Source: Azolla pinnata (lineage: Eukaryota > Streptophyta > Polypodiopsida > Salviniales > Salviniaceae). Taken from it: a stretch of DNA of 64,000 nucleotides. This document shows positions 1 to 12,200 of the stretch, piece by piece (positions within the stretch are counted from its first letter, which is position 1; each line of letters opens with the position of its first letter). The notes beneath the pieces were generated by a model, which was given only the letters and a program-made list of their open reading frames with translations, made no database searches and was not told the DNA's origin. Position numbers and translations under genes: made by a program. The DNA is taken from contig JBBBWG010026591.1 of the NCBI GenBank assembly GCA_037176905.1, positions 1 through 64,000 of the forward strand. Direction: 5' to 3'.

Positions 1-289
1 GGTAAATAGGAAACTGTAGCTGTGTTCTGATCTGGCATTGTTGGTAAACAGGCAAATCTGGCTGTGTTTTGATCTGGCATTGTTGGTAAACAGGCAAATC
101 TGGCTGTGTTTTGATCTGGCATTGTTGGTAAACAGGCAAATCTGGCTGTGTTTTGATCTGGGGAAGGAAGGAAGGAAGAGGGGCATTCTTGGTAAATAGG
201 CAAATGTAGGTGTGTGTGTTTTGATCTGGGGAAGGAAGGAAGGAAGGAAGGAAGGAAGAGGGGCATTCTGGTAAATAGGAAAACCTCTC
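1..289. repeat. 42-bp minisatellite with GAAGG-expanded units
   Basis: Seven starts of a unit beginning GGTAAAYAGG are visible, at about 1, 43, 85, 127, 191 and 270 plus internal variants. The first four are spaced exactly 42 bp and share the core CTGTGTTTTGATCTGG. The last units are lengthened by (GAAGG)n insertions. The array ends just before the presumed leader of the first gene, so it may sit in its promoter. Confidence 0.85.
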
Positions 290-448
290 TTCTCAACGTG
301 CGAGCGATGGTTTCGTGCAGGTTCCGGTCTTCTCTGCTGCATCTGCTAAAACCCTAGAGAGAGAGAGAGAGAGGTTTCTCTGTGCGCCATAGCCTCTCTC
401 CGTCTCCCCCTCCTCCTGCGATCTTCTCTGCCATTCTCTGCTGCCGCC
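290..448 (+). promoter_or_regulatory. Presumed TOC64 leader with GA tract, telo-box-like AAACCCTA and a 16-codon uORF
   Basis: The stretch before the start codon holds AAAACCCTAGAG followed by a (GA)n run at about 347-373. An ATG at 307 opens a 16-codon frame that ends at 357, well before the main ATG at 449. Telo-boxes are a known plant leader and promoter motif. The transcription start is not visible, so whether the uORF is transcribed is inference. Confidence 0.4.
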
Positions 449-953
449 ATGCCCTTCTGGAAGGAGCCTCCCCGCAGCAGCAGCAGCAACAACAACACCA
501 AACTTGATCCTGTTCCGGACTCCAGCTCCATCTCCAGCTCCATCTCCAGCAGCTCCAGCTCCGACCTTCCCCTCGTTGCCCCTGCTTCTTCTTCTTCTAG
601 CCGCGACAAATGGCATTCCGCCATGGCCGCCGCCGCCGCCGCTCTCCTCCTCGGCCTGGGCATTGCTGGCACCGCCTTTCTCTTCGCCCGCCGCACCATG
701 TCCATCAACAAGAAGAAGAAGAAGACGTCGAAGGCCATCGCCGACAACCTCGCCCCCGATCTCGAGGTCTTCCTCAAGTACTTCCAGCTCCTCCCCCCGC
801 CCCAGCCCTCGCCCCCCGCCGCCCCTCTGCCCCTCACCTCCCTCCGCTTCGCCATTGCCGACGTGTAAGTTCGCCCGCTCCTCCCTTTTTTTCCTGCAAG
901 AATCTCTCGTGTTCCACGTTCTTTGAGAGAGGCGACACGCCGTTTCGATCTGG

Positions 954-985
<32 letters not shown>

Positions 986-3900
986 GCGAATCCCTTTGTT
1001 TGTGAGAAAAAAATGCGGTTCCTATCTCTTCCATCTCGGGGCATTTTTACCAGATTCGATGTGGAAGGGATCGTTACCGGATTTGGATCTCCCAGTTGGG
1101 AGGCAACACATCCTCCCGCTTCGCGCACCGCATCTACAGTAACGAATCTGATCCAAGCGGGAGCCACTTGCATCGGTAAAACTCACATGGATGAGATGGC
1201 CTACAGGTGGGTGGGTTCATGGTTGTTGCCAACTCCTCTCCAGTTTTTTGTTTTGAGCACCTTGATTTCATGCTCGATTCAAATCCAAGGACACGCTTTG
1301 AATTCTCATTCTGTTGGCAGCATCGATGGGCAAAACAGACACTACGGGGTTCTTGTGAACCCAGCCGCTGGCTCTCGTGTTCCCGGGGGTCCATCCAGTG
1401 GCTCTGCTGTTGCCGTTGCATCAAAACTGGTTGATTTTTCCCTCGGTATGTTGCTTTGTTTTTCTGGTTCCTGCATGCGTCCATAGGGCGGGTCGTGGCA
1501 GCAGTGGAATCTTTACATCTGCGAAGAAACGTGTTGACCTTTGTGTGTGTAGAATTTACTGCTCAAATTGAACCCTTTTCTTTTGTGGCTGTCACATAAG
1601 TACAGACCGAGATTCCTCTGTTTTATTTCAATCTGTACAGGGATAGATACCGGTGGTGGTGTGAGGGTACCTGCAGCGTACTGTGGCATCCTGGGTTTCA
1701 GACCTTCTCATGGAGTTGTGTCTTCTATCGGGATGATTCCTGTTGCACAAAGTCTTGACACAGTCGGTAAACATTCTTAACCTCCTATTGTTTTGAAGCA
1801 TAGGCAATTGTTCGGGGAAAACACGAAACCCGAAAGTAGTATCGTCGATTCCCTAATATTCAGGTCTGTTTGCAAAGAGATTCAGATATTTTGAACCTTA
1901 AAATATCATTGCGTCCATAATATTCAGGTTTGTTGGCAAGGGATTCAGACATTTTACGCAAAGTTGGCCACATCATGCTTCAACAACCTGCTCTGCAAAC
2001 CAAGTTACCCAAACGAGCTGTTATTGCTGAAGATTGCTTTAACCTGCTCAAATCTTCTCAGAATCGGGACCTGTGGATAGCTGTCTCTGCCGCTGAGAAG
2101 ACGTTTGGAAGTAAGGAACCCAAATCTGATCAACTATCTGATATGATTCAGTTATCTCTTTATTTTGGATCTAACTGGGAAGTTTATAAAACTCTATTGA
2201 CACAGAACAAGCTGTTACTCGAATGAAACTTGGGGAGTATTTTGCTTCAAAGATTCCAAGCCTTAAGATGTCCCTCGTTTGCTTTAGAGTAGATGGAGAG
2301 AAAGGGAAAGCTGAACGTGGTAATTCGGCTTTGAAATCTTTGAAAGATGCATTTCTGCTGCTTCAAGGGTACTGTTGAAGTCAACCCTTCTAGTGTCAAA
2401 AGTTGGAACCTGCTATTGCCTATCTGTCGGTAATAATTTTTTCTCGTTTCGATGTGTTATTCAGGCATGAGTTTAAACTAAACCACGAGGAATGGATCCA
2501 AAAAGCTCTAGAGAGTTCAGCCTCAGGAGTGTCTGAGCACATAAAAGCGGCTCTACAAACAGAGTCGGAACTTGTATCGGAGTGCTTAAAGTTGAGAAAT
2601 GAGGCCCGTACTGCAATGAGTGAGCTCTTAATGGTATTCAAGTTATTCAAAGCTGAATTTCTTTGTTTGTTTTCCGCCGGATTCGAGGTTACAGGACCTG
2701 AAGTTGTAGTGATATGGCCATATTCTTGTGGTGCTGTCCATGTCTTCTTGTTGATATACAGAACGACGGAGTTCTAGTCATCCCAACAGTTCCAGGTCCA
2801 CCTCCAAAGCTTCAAGTAAAAGAATCAGTACAAGCAGATTATGAGGCTCAAGCTTTCACTCTGCTATGCATTGCAAGCATGTCAGGGTGTTGCCAGGTAA
2901 ATTAGAAGTTCTGGAAAAACCATAGTGCCTGTAGCTTTGGGGCACCTCCTGAAGAGTACATGCATAGCGGTCTATTTTGGGACTACTCTGGAAGATGCTT
3001 AGGAAACTACTAGCATTTTGTTTTAAATCTATTCATTTAATTGAATGGTCTTTGTTTCGTTCCAAAGGTGAGCATCCCTATCGGAGAACATGGTGGATGC
3101 CCCTGTGCTGTGTCTTTGCTTGCGAGAAACGGAGCTGATAGCATGCTGTTAAATGCTACACCGGTCATTTTCCCTGTGCTACAAAAGGAAGTAAAGGAGT
3201 ATCCAAATAGGAAACAAGAAGTTGTTAAAGAAGCTCCGAGGCCAGATGATGCTGAAAGTGCTAAAGAAATGGTAAAGGATCTAGGCAATGGGATGCAATT
3301 TCAAATGTGTTTATATCCATCAAGAAGCTTTTGGAATTCTTGGTAGTAATTTATGTTTCTCTTATTTATATACAGGGAAATCTGGCATTCAAGAAAAAAG
3401 ATTTCAAAGCGGCTATTGAGAGTTATTCAGAAGCAATACGATGTGATGAGGACAATGCAACGTATTACAGCAATCGCGCTGCAGCTTACCTGGCTTTATA
3501 CAAGTAGTGGCTAAACGCTGTTTGTCTGCCATAATTGTCGTCACATAATGCATGTTTGTGCTTTATTCTCATTTCATGTCTCTTATTCTTTCTGCTAGTT
3601 ATCATCAAGCAGAGGCTGATTGCTGTAAGGCCATTGAACTAGATAAAAAGGTTAGCATCTCTTAGACTATATGAGTGGTCGGTGAAGAGACTGTATTGGA
3701 TGGACGTATCACTTTTTCCTTTGTTTTCTGAGATATGCAGAATGTCAAAGCTTACTTGAGAAGGGCTACTGCAAGGGAGTATCTTGGCTATTACAAGGAA
3801 GCCAATGAAGGTGAACATGTTTCTTCAAGTACCTTTGATGTATCTGTAGGAAAAATATCTCTCTGAAGTTTTTTGAAGGTACGTGTAATCTTTATCTGGT

Positions 3901-4000
3901 TTTCTTGTATGCAGACTTCAGATATGCCCTTGTTTTGGAGCCGACAAACAGGACAGCTATTGATGGTGCGAAAAGGCTAAGGAAACTGTTGTCCGATTAA
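449..4000 (+). CDS. TOC64: TOC64/OEP64 chloroplast outer-envelope docking protein (inactive amidase plus TPR)
   Basis: Chaperone-docking receptor of the plastid outer envelope that binds Hsp90/Hsp70-delivered precursors through a TPR clamp. Thirteen exons join in phase: 449-864, 1054-1206, 1321-1445, 1641-1766, 1928-2110, 2206-2368, 2465-2633, 2762-2896, 3068-3271, 3376-3503, 3599-3650, 3741-3810 and 3915-4000, giving 669 aa. A Ser-rich N-terminus (residues 10-52) is longer than in Arabidopsis. A membrane anchor follows at about 59-82. The amidase-signature region contains GGPSSGSAVAVA and GIDTGGGVRVPA. The catalytic Ser of true amidases is Gly here, and the catalytic Lys is absent in FAIADVFDV, as expected for a Toc64 pseudo-enzyme. 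Three TPR-like helices (GNLAFKKKDFKAAIESYSEA onward, residues ~559-669) close the protein. Start chosen at the first long-frame ATG. The NAxNYSNRA-type TPR signature and family-wide similarity make this secure. Confidence 0.95.
1858..1967 (+). repeat. Tandem copy of the exon-5 splice acceptor of TOC64
   Basis: ATATTCAGGTYTGTT and the following ~30 bases occur twice, 64 bp apart. One copy has its CAG at 1861-1863 inside intron 4. The other is the real acceptor at 1925-1927. The upstream copy is one base longer in the region matching exon sequence, so use of its acceptor would shift the frame and soon meet a stop. Confidence 0.75.
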
Positions 4001-5224
4001 AGATATTTTTGCAAGCATTGTTCCACAAAACGCAGTAAAGAGGAGAGTATTGGAAAACCATCCGTACGAATAAGAAATTATGCTTCTCAAGGTATTTCCC
4101 AGATTAGGTCAATTTGTTTTTTGCTAGAGTGAAGCCCGACTTACTGTAGTTAGAGGAGTGCTTGAAATAACCTGGCCAGAATTTTTGAGAGTGATATTTA
4201 TAGAGGTACCCCGTGGGGCATATCACTGTACCACTAAAAAATAGATGTATATCTGATTGAAATGTTTTGTAGAAACGTGAGAACTGAGATCAGAAGCTAA
4301 ACAATGCATTCATCAGACTTTTGTCTCACCCTGATAATGTTGTTACCTGTGTCAAATCACGCTTTGATACATTTGCCAAGTTATTTGATAGGGGAATGAA
4401 TGCATCGGGCCTGATGCTGGTATTTAACATTTTCTGTTTGCAACAGCATTCCTGGCAGCCCACTATCAAAAGTTGAAATTTGTTCTACCTGTGATGCATA
4501 TATTCATACTCTGTTGGAGCTCTGCTAATTTGGCCTTGGTTGGTGATATTCTTTTTGATTCGTTGATGTTGCCAGTGATATATTGTGCAAAGAATCCATC
4601 ACCACATGCATGATCCTCATTATGAGGAATTCCCTCAAACTTCTGTTGTAGGTCGTGCATGCATACTTCTCAAAGTCATGAACCCACTTGAAAGGTTATA
4701 AACTATGCTTGGCAGCGTGTAGTCGAAGATGATTATGCTGGATGAGCATGTTTTTCCTATAGCAGATGGGAAGAAGCGTGTGCATTGTTTTTGCTTTTAA
4801 GAGCGAAGCGGCCATTTCAAACAACCCATTCCACAATCAAATACTGCAGTAACCATTGAAGATGTAAATTGCAACTGTAAAGGGCATTCTTTGTCGACTG
4901 AGGTTGGGCCAATATTCGGGCACATAGAGGAGTTATGGACTGTTAATATGAGGGACTGTGAGCGGTGCATTTTGAGCTACTGTATGTAGGATGATGATGC
5001 CATGAATGGAATGGCACGATAACCACAGAGGAAATTGTACATAAAACGGCAAAAATGCTGAATCCTGTTCTACTTTGGTGAAGCAATCGAGACAAATCCG
5101 ATCAATAATGAAGGTCAAAGACGTGTATCTTGCATCATTCAACGGTGATAGGAAAGATCGTTAGGTAGAACTTACAAGGGTTTTTATGGGGCGTGATAGG
5201 AAAGATGATCATTAGGTAGAAGGG
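4001..5224. other. Gene-free stretch after TOC64
   Basis: Moderately AT-rich sequence with no open frame that looks coding on either strand. The first few hundred bases are probably TOC64 3' UTR. I see no recognisable RNA gene or element. Confidence 0.5.
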
Positions 5225-5852
5225 GTTTATGTCATTTGTTGGATTGTTTGTATGCATGTGCATGTATGCATTGCATGCGTATATAACATACAGGCACACC
5301 AGCACATACATGCCAACTTGCGTTCTTTGCATGCATACATCCGTTCATCTACACATGCTGTGCGTACATACATACGCACACATCTATGCGCATGCATGCG
5401 TACATGCGCATACATGCACACGCATATCTCCGCACATGCATGCATATAACAAGGGGTTTTAGATGACGATTGCTGTGTGCATGTGCGCGCATGCATGCAT
5501 TGCATGTGCGCGCATGGCATATATACATACAGCCGCACCATCACATACATACGGGCCTGCAGTTATTGTTCATTCATTGGTACATACGTACACGCCCACG
5601 CATGTGCACATGCATGCACATGCATGCGCACATCGCCGCACATGCATGCGCACGTGCATGCACATGCATGAGCACATCGCCGCACATGCATGCATGTTTG
5701 AGTGCGCACATGCGCGCACATGTGCGTATGCATGTATGGTCCCTGCACATGACCCATGGATGCGAACGTATGGATGGACATGTGCATGCATGTGCATGCA
5801 TGTATGATGTGGGGCGCACCCACGCACACATACATACATACCCAAGGATCTC
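5225..5852. repeat. Long alternating purine-pyrimidine microsatellite (CATG/CATA/CACA)
   Basis: Over 600 bp of imperfect CATGCATG, ACATACAT, GCGCGCATG and CACATGCA units. It creates overlapping open frames of up to 146 codons on both strands, all rich in His, Met, Cys and Thr. These are repeat artefacts. Strict Pu-Py alternation over long runs would favour Z-DNA. Confidence 0.9.
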
Positions 5853-5894
5853 AACGCGTTCAAAGGGCCACCATCGCCCCGCTCCTTCAAGCTT

Positions 5895-6266
5895 TTGACT
5901 CGCATCGCCACCGCCTCTCTGTCTGCATTGCGCTCCTTCTCCCACCCCCTTGCGGTGCGACGATCGCAGACTTCATCCTGCCCAGCTCTGATCCATGGAG
6001 CCTTTGACATCGCATGCTGCCATCATCTAGTCCAAACGGAATGCAGCCTCATCCAGAATCTAAAGATACGGGACCGATTCTCCTCCTGGATCTCGTTTAG
6101 GAACGGAGCCGATTGCCGTATCAGGGAAGGCAGCGAAATTACATCGATTCCTTCACCGGATCAGAGCAAGAATCGGATGTAAGGTTTCTCTCCTTGACCT
6201 GATCAAGGAACGTTTGCATGTTTCGTCATTTTTTTGTTTCTTTTGTGTTTTGTTTTGTAGCAGGCG
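5895..6266 (+). promoter_or_regulatory. Presumed 5' UTR of the EFR3 gene, with a leader intron
   Basis: A good donor (GGATGTAAGG, GT at 6179) and an acceptor after a T-rich tract (GTTTTGTAG, exon resuming at 6261) bracket an ~80-bp intron that ends six bases before the start codon. The upstream leader start is not determined. Confidence 0.5.
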
Positions 6267-9200
6267 ATGGGGTTCATCTCCAGGAGAGTTCTCCCTGTTT
6301 GTGGAAGCTTGTGCGTTTGCTGCCCTTCCCTCAGGTCTCGATCGCGGCAACCTGTGAAACGCTACAAGAAATTAGTCGCAGATGTGTTGCAGGTGAGATT
6401 GTTTTCTGGTAGCACTTCTTTTCATTTCCGCGGGAGCAATGGCAAGAGTCTGAGAGAAATGAGAGCACATGCAAGTAGTAATGTGGCTCTTCGGACAATT
6501 CATTCTGAAACTTATAACACTGATCATCGATTTCTTATGGGATTCTTGAGACATTTTGATTGTCTGCATAATGTAACTATAACTTTGCATTATAAATGTT
6601 ACTAGGTGATGTGTTCTGCACAGTGAATTCTTGACTCGTTGATGGTGCATATAATAGGGATGTGGTAGAGCATATGGATACGCATAATTGTAGTACTTCC
6701 ATCAGGAAAAGTCTAGGATTGATTGTTCTCAGTTTCTGAACTCCAGATCCTCAAATCATAGGGGATATTTGACCATCTAGATACATGTACGCATAAATTG
6801 GATCTGCCATGATATGCTACTTATGTCTCTGGTCTGACTAATAGCTTCCTGTCTTCTCCTGATATGGAAAGCATCATTATCGCGAGTCCTCCCTGAGGTA
6901 AAACTTATATGCCAAATTACCTGAATCCAATGCCATCTTCAGGTTCCATTTGCCTGTCTTTGTTGCCGATGCAATCACCTGCCTCGATGTTCTTACTTTC
7001 GTTCTTGTTACAAAGCTCGTTAGTGCCTTTGTAACAAGTATTTTAGCATCCTGCTTTCAGGAAGGGTATTCGCTCTGAGCATAAACCCTTTGCCGCTGAA
7101 CTTGAACTATATTAATGCATTGATGGAGGTCTCGGTTAATTGGAGCACCTTTTCCAGTTGGTCTTGATGGGATGGGAGCTTGTATAGAAAACAAAAGGCT
7201 TGGTTTTTGGTGTCAGAATCCATTATCCTTGCCTTCCTGAGCTGTAGGGCTTATTTAGTAGCTTTGATAGAGGTAGTTACTAGTGTCTTCAGTTGTTGTG
7301 CAGGCAGAAAGGGTGTCCATAGAGGTGACCACTTCAATACAAGATTCGTCATTGCACCTTTGATGATTCAATCAGATTTCTTGGTGCAGAAGCAACTTTA
7401 GCTGGTCCATCTTGCAATGCCACAAATCGTGAAGTTAATTGCTAAATAATCATCTCTAGATGTTTATTGGATATTTTAACAGCTTCTCAATGGAGTGTCA
7501 GTCTACCTACAAAAACATCTGCTGTCGTTACTCAAGATGCCAAAATTTACAATCTCATTATTATCTAGATGTTGTGGTGCCTAACTATACGACCGATTTA
7601 TTTCTTTAGTACCCTTTCAGGACCTTGGGTTTGCCATACAAAGCTCAATTTTGTGGCTCTCAATGTGCAAGGATGTACGAATATCTTTGTTCCTACAATA
7701 TTTTCATTGCTATTGCATCAAATTTGAGAATTAAATATGTTCTTCCTTAGAAGTAACTCGTCCTTCCCTAATGGCCTAAACCATGAGTGGGGGTGTGGGA
7801 AAGCAATAAGGGCATCGTCTTGCTAGGAGAGGAGCCTTCTTGACTTAATAGACTGCTAAAAAATAGTTACCTGACCATGCCAATGTGTTTATAGAGATGT
7901 TGATGTTGATGTGCTCCGTGTTCCCTATGTTGATTACATGGAAAAAATGTAATCCCGAAGTAGGCTTTCCTGACAAAGAAATGCGTTAACAGAGATGTGT
8001 GCGAAATAGACATGTCTTTGTAAGCCTTAGTTTTCCTGCAATCATGCATATTCATCCACATAACGTATGCTTCTTGTTTTCAATTATATAAGTTTCCCAT
8101 TAATTCACCGGTCATCGCCCATGATGCACTAGTCATCATTTTTTTTTCTCCACTTATATCTCAAATGCTGTTGCTAAATCTTATTTCATGATACTAGGAG
8201 GAGCTTCCAAACGACAGGAAAATTTCGAAATTGTGTGATTATGCATCAAGAAACCCTCTACGCATACCAAAGGTCTGGTTCCCAATCTATGAAAATAGTC
8301 AGATATGAATCATGCCTGTTCTTATGGCTTGCTATTCAATACTTATTCCAAAATTGTAAATTTAACGGGATATTCTACTTGGGTTTTGTAGATTGCAGCA
8401 TCTCTTGAACAAAGGGGGTATAAGGAGTTGCGAAATGAACGTTTTGGTTCTGTGAGAATCGTTGTAGCTTCTTATGTGAAGCTGTTTTCTGCGTGTAAAG
8501 GTCAAATGTAAGCTGTGATATTTTTAACACATTTTGATTGAAAATATAGTAAATCATATCTGATGTGAGCAGGATTGCAGGCCATTGTTTGCCATTAGTG
8601 CTATTAATATAATCAAAACCCTCATTGAGCAAACGCGTCATGATGATATGCGAGTTGTTGGTTGTGATGCACTCTTTGAATTTGCATATAATCAGGTAAG
8701 TTTGAGCTTGAGTTTTTAAGTCACAATGTAGGTTGTGTTTTTTCATGCACCTAAGCACTTCTCATTATTTAACATCTATAGAATCATCCATGCTGTTGTC
8801 TTTCCTTTATATGAAATCGTGTTATTTCTTCTCCTATCATAATGTTGATTGTTTTTTTTCTTAAATGTATAATTGGATCTATTGTTGAGACATGAATATT
8901 GTTGTTCTGGAGTTGATAACAGGTTGATGGAACTTATATTCACCATCTTGATGCCCTGTTGCCGTTTCTGTGCTCTCTTGCCAGAGAAAATGGAGAAGAA
9001 CAAAGGAGAAATCAGCTGCGTTCTGCTGGACTGCGAGCTGTCTCAGCTTTGGTTTGTATGGAAATCTTTATTTAATTATTTGTTCAATGGAGTATTTGTT
9101 TTAATTATATCCTCATATGTTTCTGCATGATTTATTCGCATTAGCATTTCAAGCCTAGGGTAATTATTAGTTCACTGAAGTATATATGTATGTATGTGTG

Positions 9201-12200
9201 TGTATAGTTGATTTCCTTTTGCTGCCTGCCGTCTAATTTAAACAAGCCCAGAATCCTTGCACTATTTTGTTGCAGGTAAGTAACTCTTTTTGTAGCAGAT
9301 AATCGATTATGAGTTGATTCTCTTTGAGTGTGATGCAGGTCTGGTTTATGGGGCAACATTCATACATGCCATCTGAATATGACAATGTAAGTTGTTTATA
9401 GGCCACACATTCACAATGCTGTCTCAGGGTCTCAAATTGGACAAACCAAATGAAATTTAATCCATGATAGTGTCTTTGATTTGTAGTCTATAATTGGATA
9501 CTTGCGAGATGCTGTTTTTGTTTTGGTTTTAGTATTACTTCAGGAAAACTAGACAGAATAACACTGGCAAATGGAGTGTCTTAGCTTCTAATGAGAGATT
9601 TGTGATTTTTTTACTTGGGTTTAGAGAAGTTCTAACGATATGCAGAGCATGGACAAATGTTGATGCAATCATGCAGAGAGGCAAACAAGTATCAAACCTT
9701 ACTTTGTATGATTCTGATAGTATACCAAAGGGCCTAAATAGTGAAATATGGGACACAAGAAACATTGACTGGAAGAGGTTTTACTTTCTCTTTACCGTCT
9801 ATTCACAACTATCTGCATCCTGGTGAAATTCCACACCTTATGATCAGGGAACATTGACCACCCCATGTCCATCTTTGCATCCTTGGATGCATTTTATTAT
9901 GGATGGGGTATGATAACCCCATTTCTCCTTGCTCCGTCCAGTGACTCTGCTGTATATTGCAGAACATTGCTCAAATGTAACTGAGATGAAGATTTCCTTG
10001 ATTATCATGATTTCTTTTCTTGTCATCTCAATGGTTTTGCATTATTGAAGCTAGACAGATTTAGTCTAATAATATTCTGTATGCAGGTAGTTTCTGCTAT
10101 CATGGAGAACTATGAAATCTCTATCACTGATGAAGATAGTGATGGTAACGTCAAGGCATATGAATATTCAATGAGCGAGGTTGTTGGTGATGTTGGAAGA
10201 CCAATAGTTACAGATGTATTTATAAGGCTTCCTAAGGAAGAATTTTTTTCAGGGTAAGTAATTCCACTGATAACAATTTTCTTAGATGTATATATGATAT
10301 AAGATGAGTTAAGTATCAACTGCTATTTTCAGACTATTGACGAATCTTTAATATTTCTTGATTGAATCAGAAACCTGGAGATGCCCAGTGTCTGTGCTCG
10401 GATATGCGTAGAGAAAATAGCTCAATTTTCTAAAGAAGTAACAACTACACGCCGTTTCCTTGAGCCAATATTCTGCTATTTTGACCTGGGCAATCATTGG
10501 TCTCCTGAGCGAGGATTTGCTTTGGCTGTTTTACATCAGTTCCTACATTCTGCTGAAAAGTTGGGTAAGTGCATTTTACAGAAAATGTAAATTTTAGTTA
10601 TCATAGTTGATAAATTTATCATCCTTTTTTGGCCACAAGATAAGCTAGATTACTCTCATAAGATTTCACTATTGTTATTGATTTTCACTAAACACGAAAG
10701 GTTTCCATTGCAGGAAATTATTGCTTTTTGCTACCTGTTTTAGTGAGACATCTTGACCATAAGAATATCAAATGGAAACCTCAAATGATGGCTGATATAG
10801 TCAAGATTGTTGCGACCCTTGCTCAAAAGTCGATGTCTGAAGCAACAGTAGTAGAAACTAGTATATTAAATGACATGCTTCGGCATTTGCGGAACAGCTT
10901 ACATCCCGGTGAGGAGGCAGCGGAATATTATGAGTTCGGTATGAATAAGGAATTGCAGCTAGCCATTCCAGGTTGTCTACAAAGACTTGCAAAGAAGATG
11001 GGTGATCCTACTCCTATTTATGCAATGGTGGCATTAAATCTTGAAAAATTATCATCAGTTGCCGCCATTTCTAGAAGCACAATATGTTCTGTATTAGTCT
11101 TTAGCCACATTTTGGTTTCGGTTCCTGAGCTGATCCAAATGCAACAAGTAATGTTTCACCTAAACTTCCATCACTGACGATTTCTCTTTGATTAACATTT
11201 TTCTAATATGGTTTTATTATCGTAGGGTTTTCCTGAGGCTTTGCTTCATCAATTATCACTGGCAATGGTTCATTCTGATGCACAAACTAGAGTTGGAGCG
11301 CACAATATTTTTGGCACTGTTGTGATTCCAGCATCAGCATGGCATGCTGAAAACTGCACATCTTCTGTGTTGCAACCTTTAATAGAGAATGTCAAGAAGT
11401 ATTTATCAACAAGTGCATCTAAATTTTCTTCGATACAGGGGTTGTTGGAAACGTTCTGGAAAGATCACAGAGCTTCCAAGCAGCTAACTAAAACATCTAC
11501 CACTGACAAGTTTATAGTAACGGAAAGCAACCTGAGGGATGTATCAACACTTCAAAACAAGGGAAGTTCAAAAGCCAAACAAATTGGACCAGCAATGGAA
11601 TTGGAACTGACAGCTAATAACAAAGAAATTGTAAGTATCCAACCAAAAATTTTACATTAAAATGATGTATCAATAAAATATATCATTGTGTATGGTGAAA
11701 CTAATTTAAAAGATTTTTTTTGCTAGTTATTATATATTCTCAAACAATTCAGGTTTTTAACTTAAGGAGCTTTATATATGCATTTCCTTTCAATGTTAGT
11801 GTTGTTGGAGGATGCTGAATTGGCCCATGTTGAGTGTCTTCTAATTTGTAGATGTATCCACATTATTTATAATATTGGCAAATTCTTGCTGAGAAAAAAG
11901 GCATAGAAGTTTATGTATGTACGTATAAAAATACCATGTTTGTTCGGATGTAAATCATGCCATAAAGTACAGACGATTATGAACACATCACACATGAAAA
12001 TGACGTGGAAATGAGAATTTTCTGTCACGCTAATGAACTGGTTAATGTTTTGAAGTGTCTCATCTAAATACTAATGGACTCAACTAATATGTGTGGCTAA
12101 TACTGTAGCTCGATTTTTGTTCTAAATCAGGAAATGGACACAGTCAGGTTAACCGGAGATCAGGCAACGTTGCTATTATCCTCATTGTGGAGAGAAGCAA

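Noticed and set aside
5227-6010. Frames up to 146 codons on both strands in the first microsatellite
   Set aside because: They consist of His/Met/Cys/Thr repeats dictated by CATG/CATA units and appear on both strands at once.
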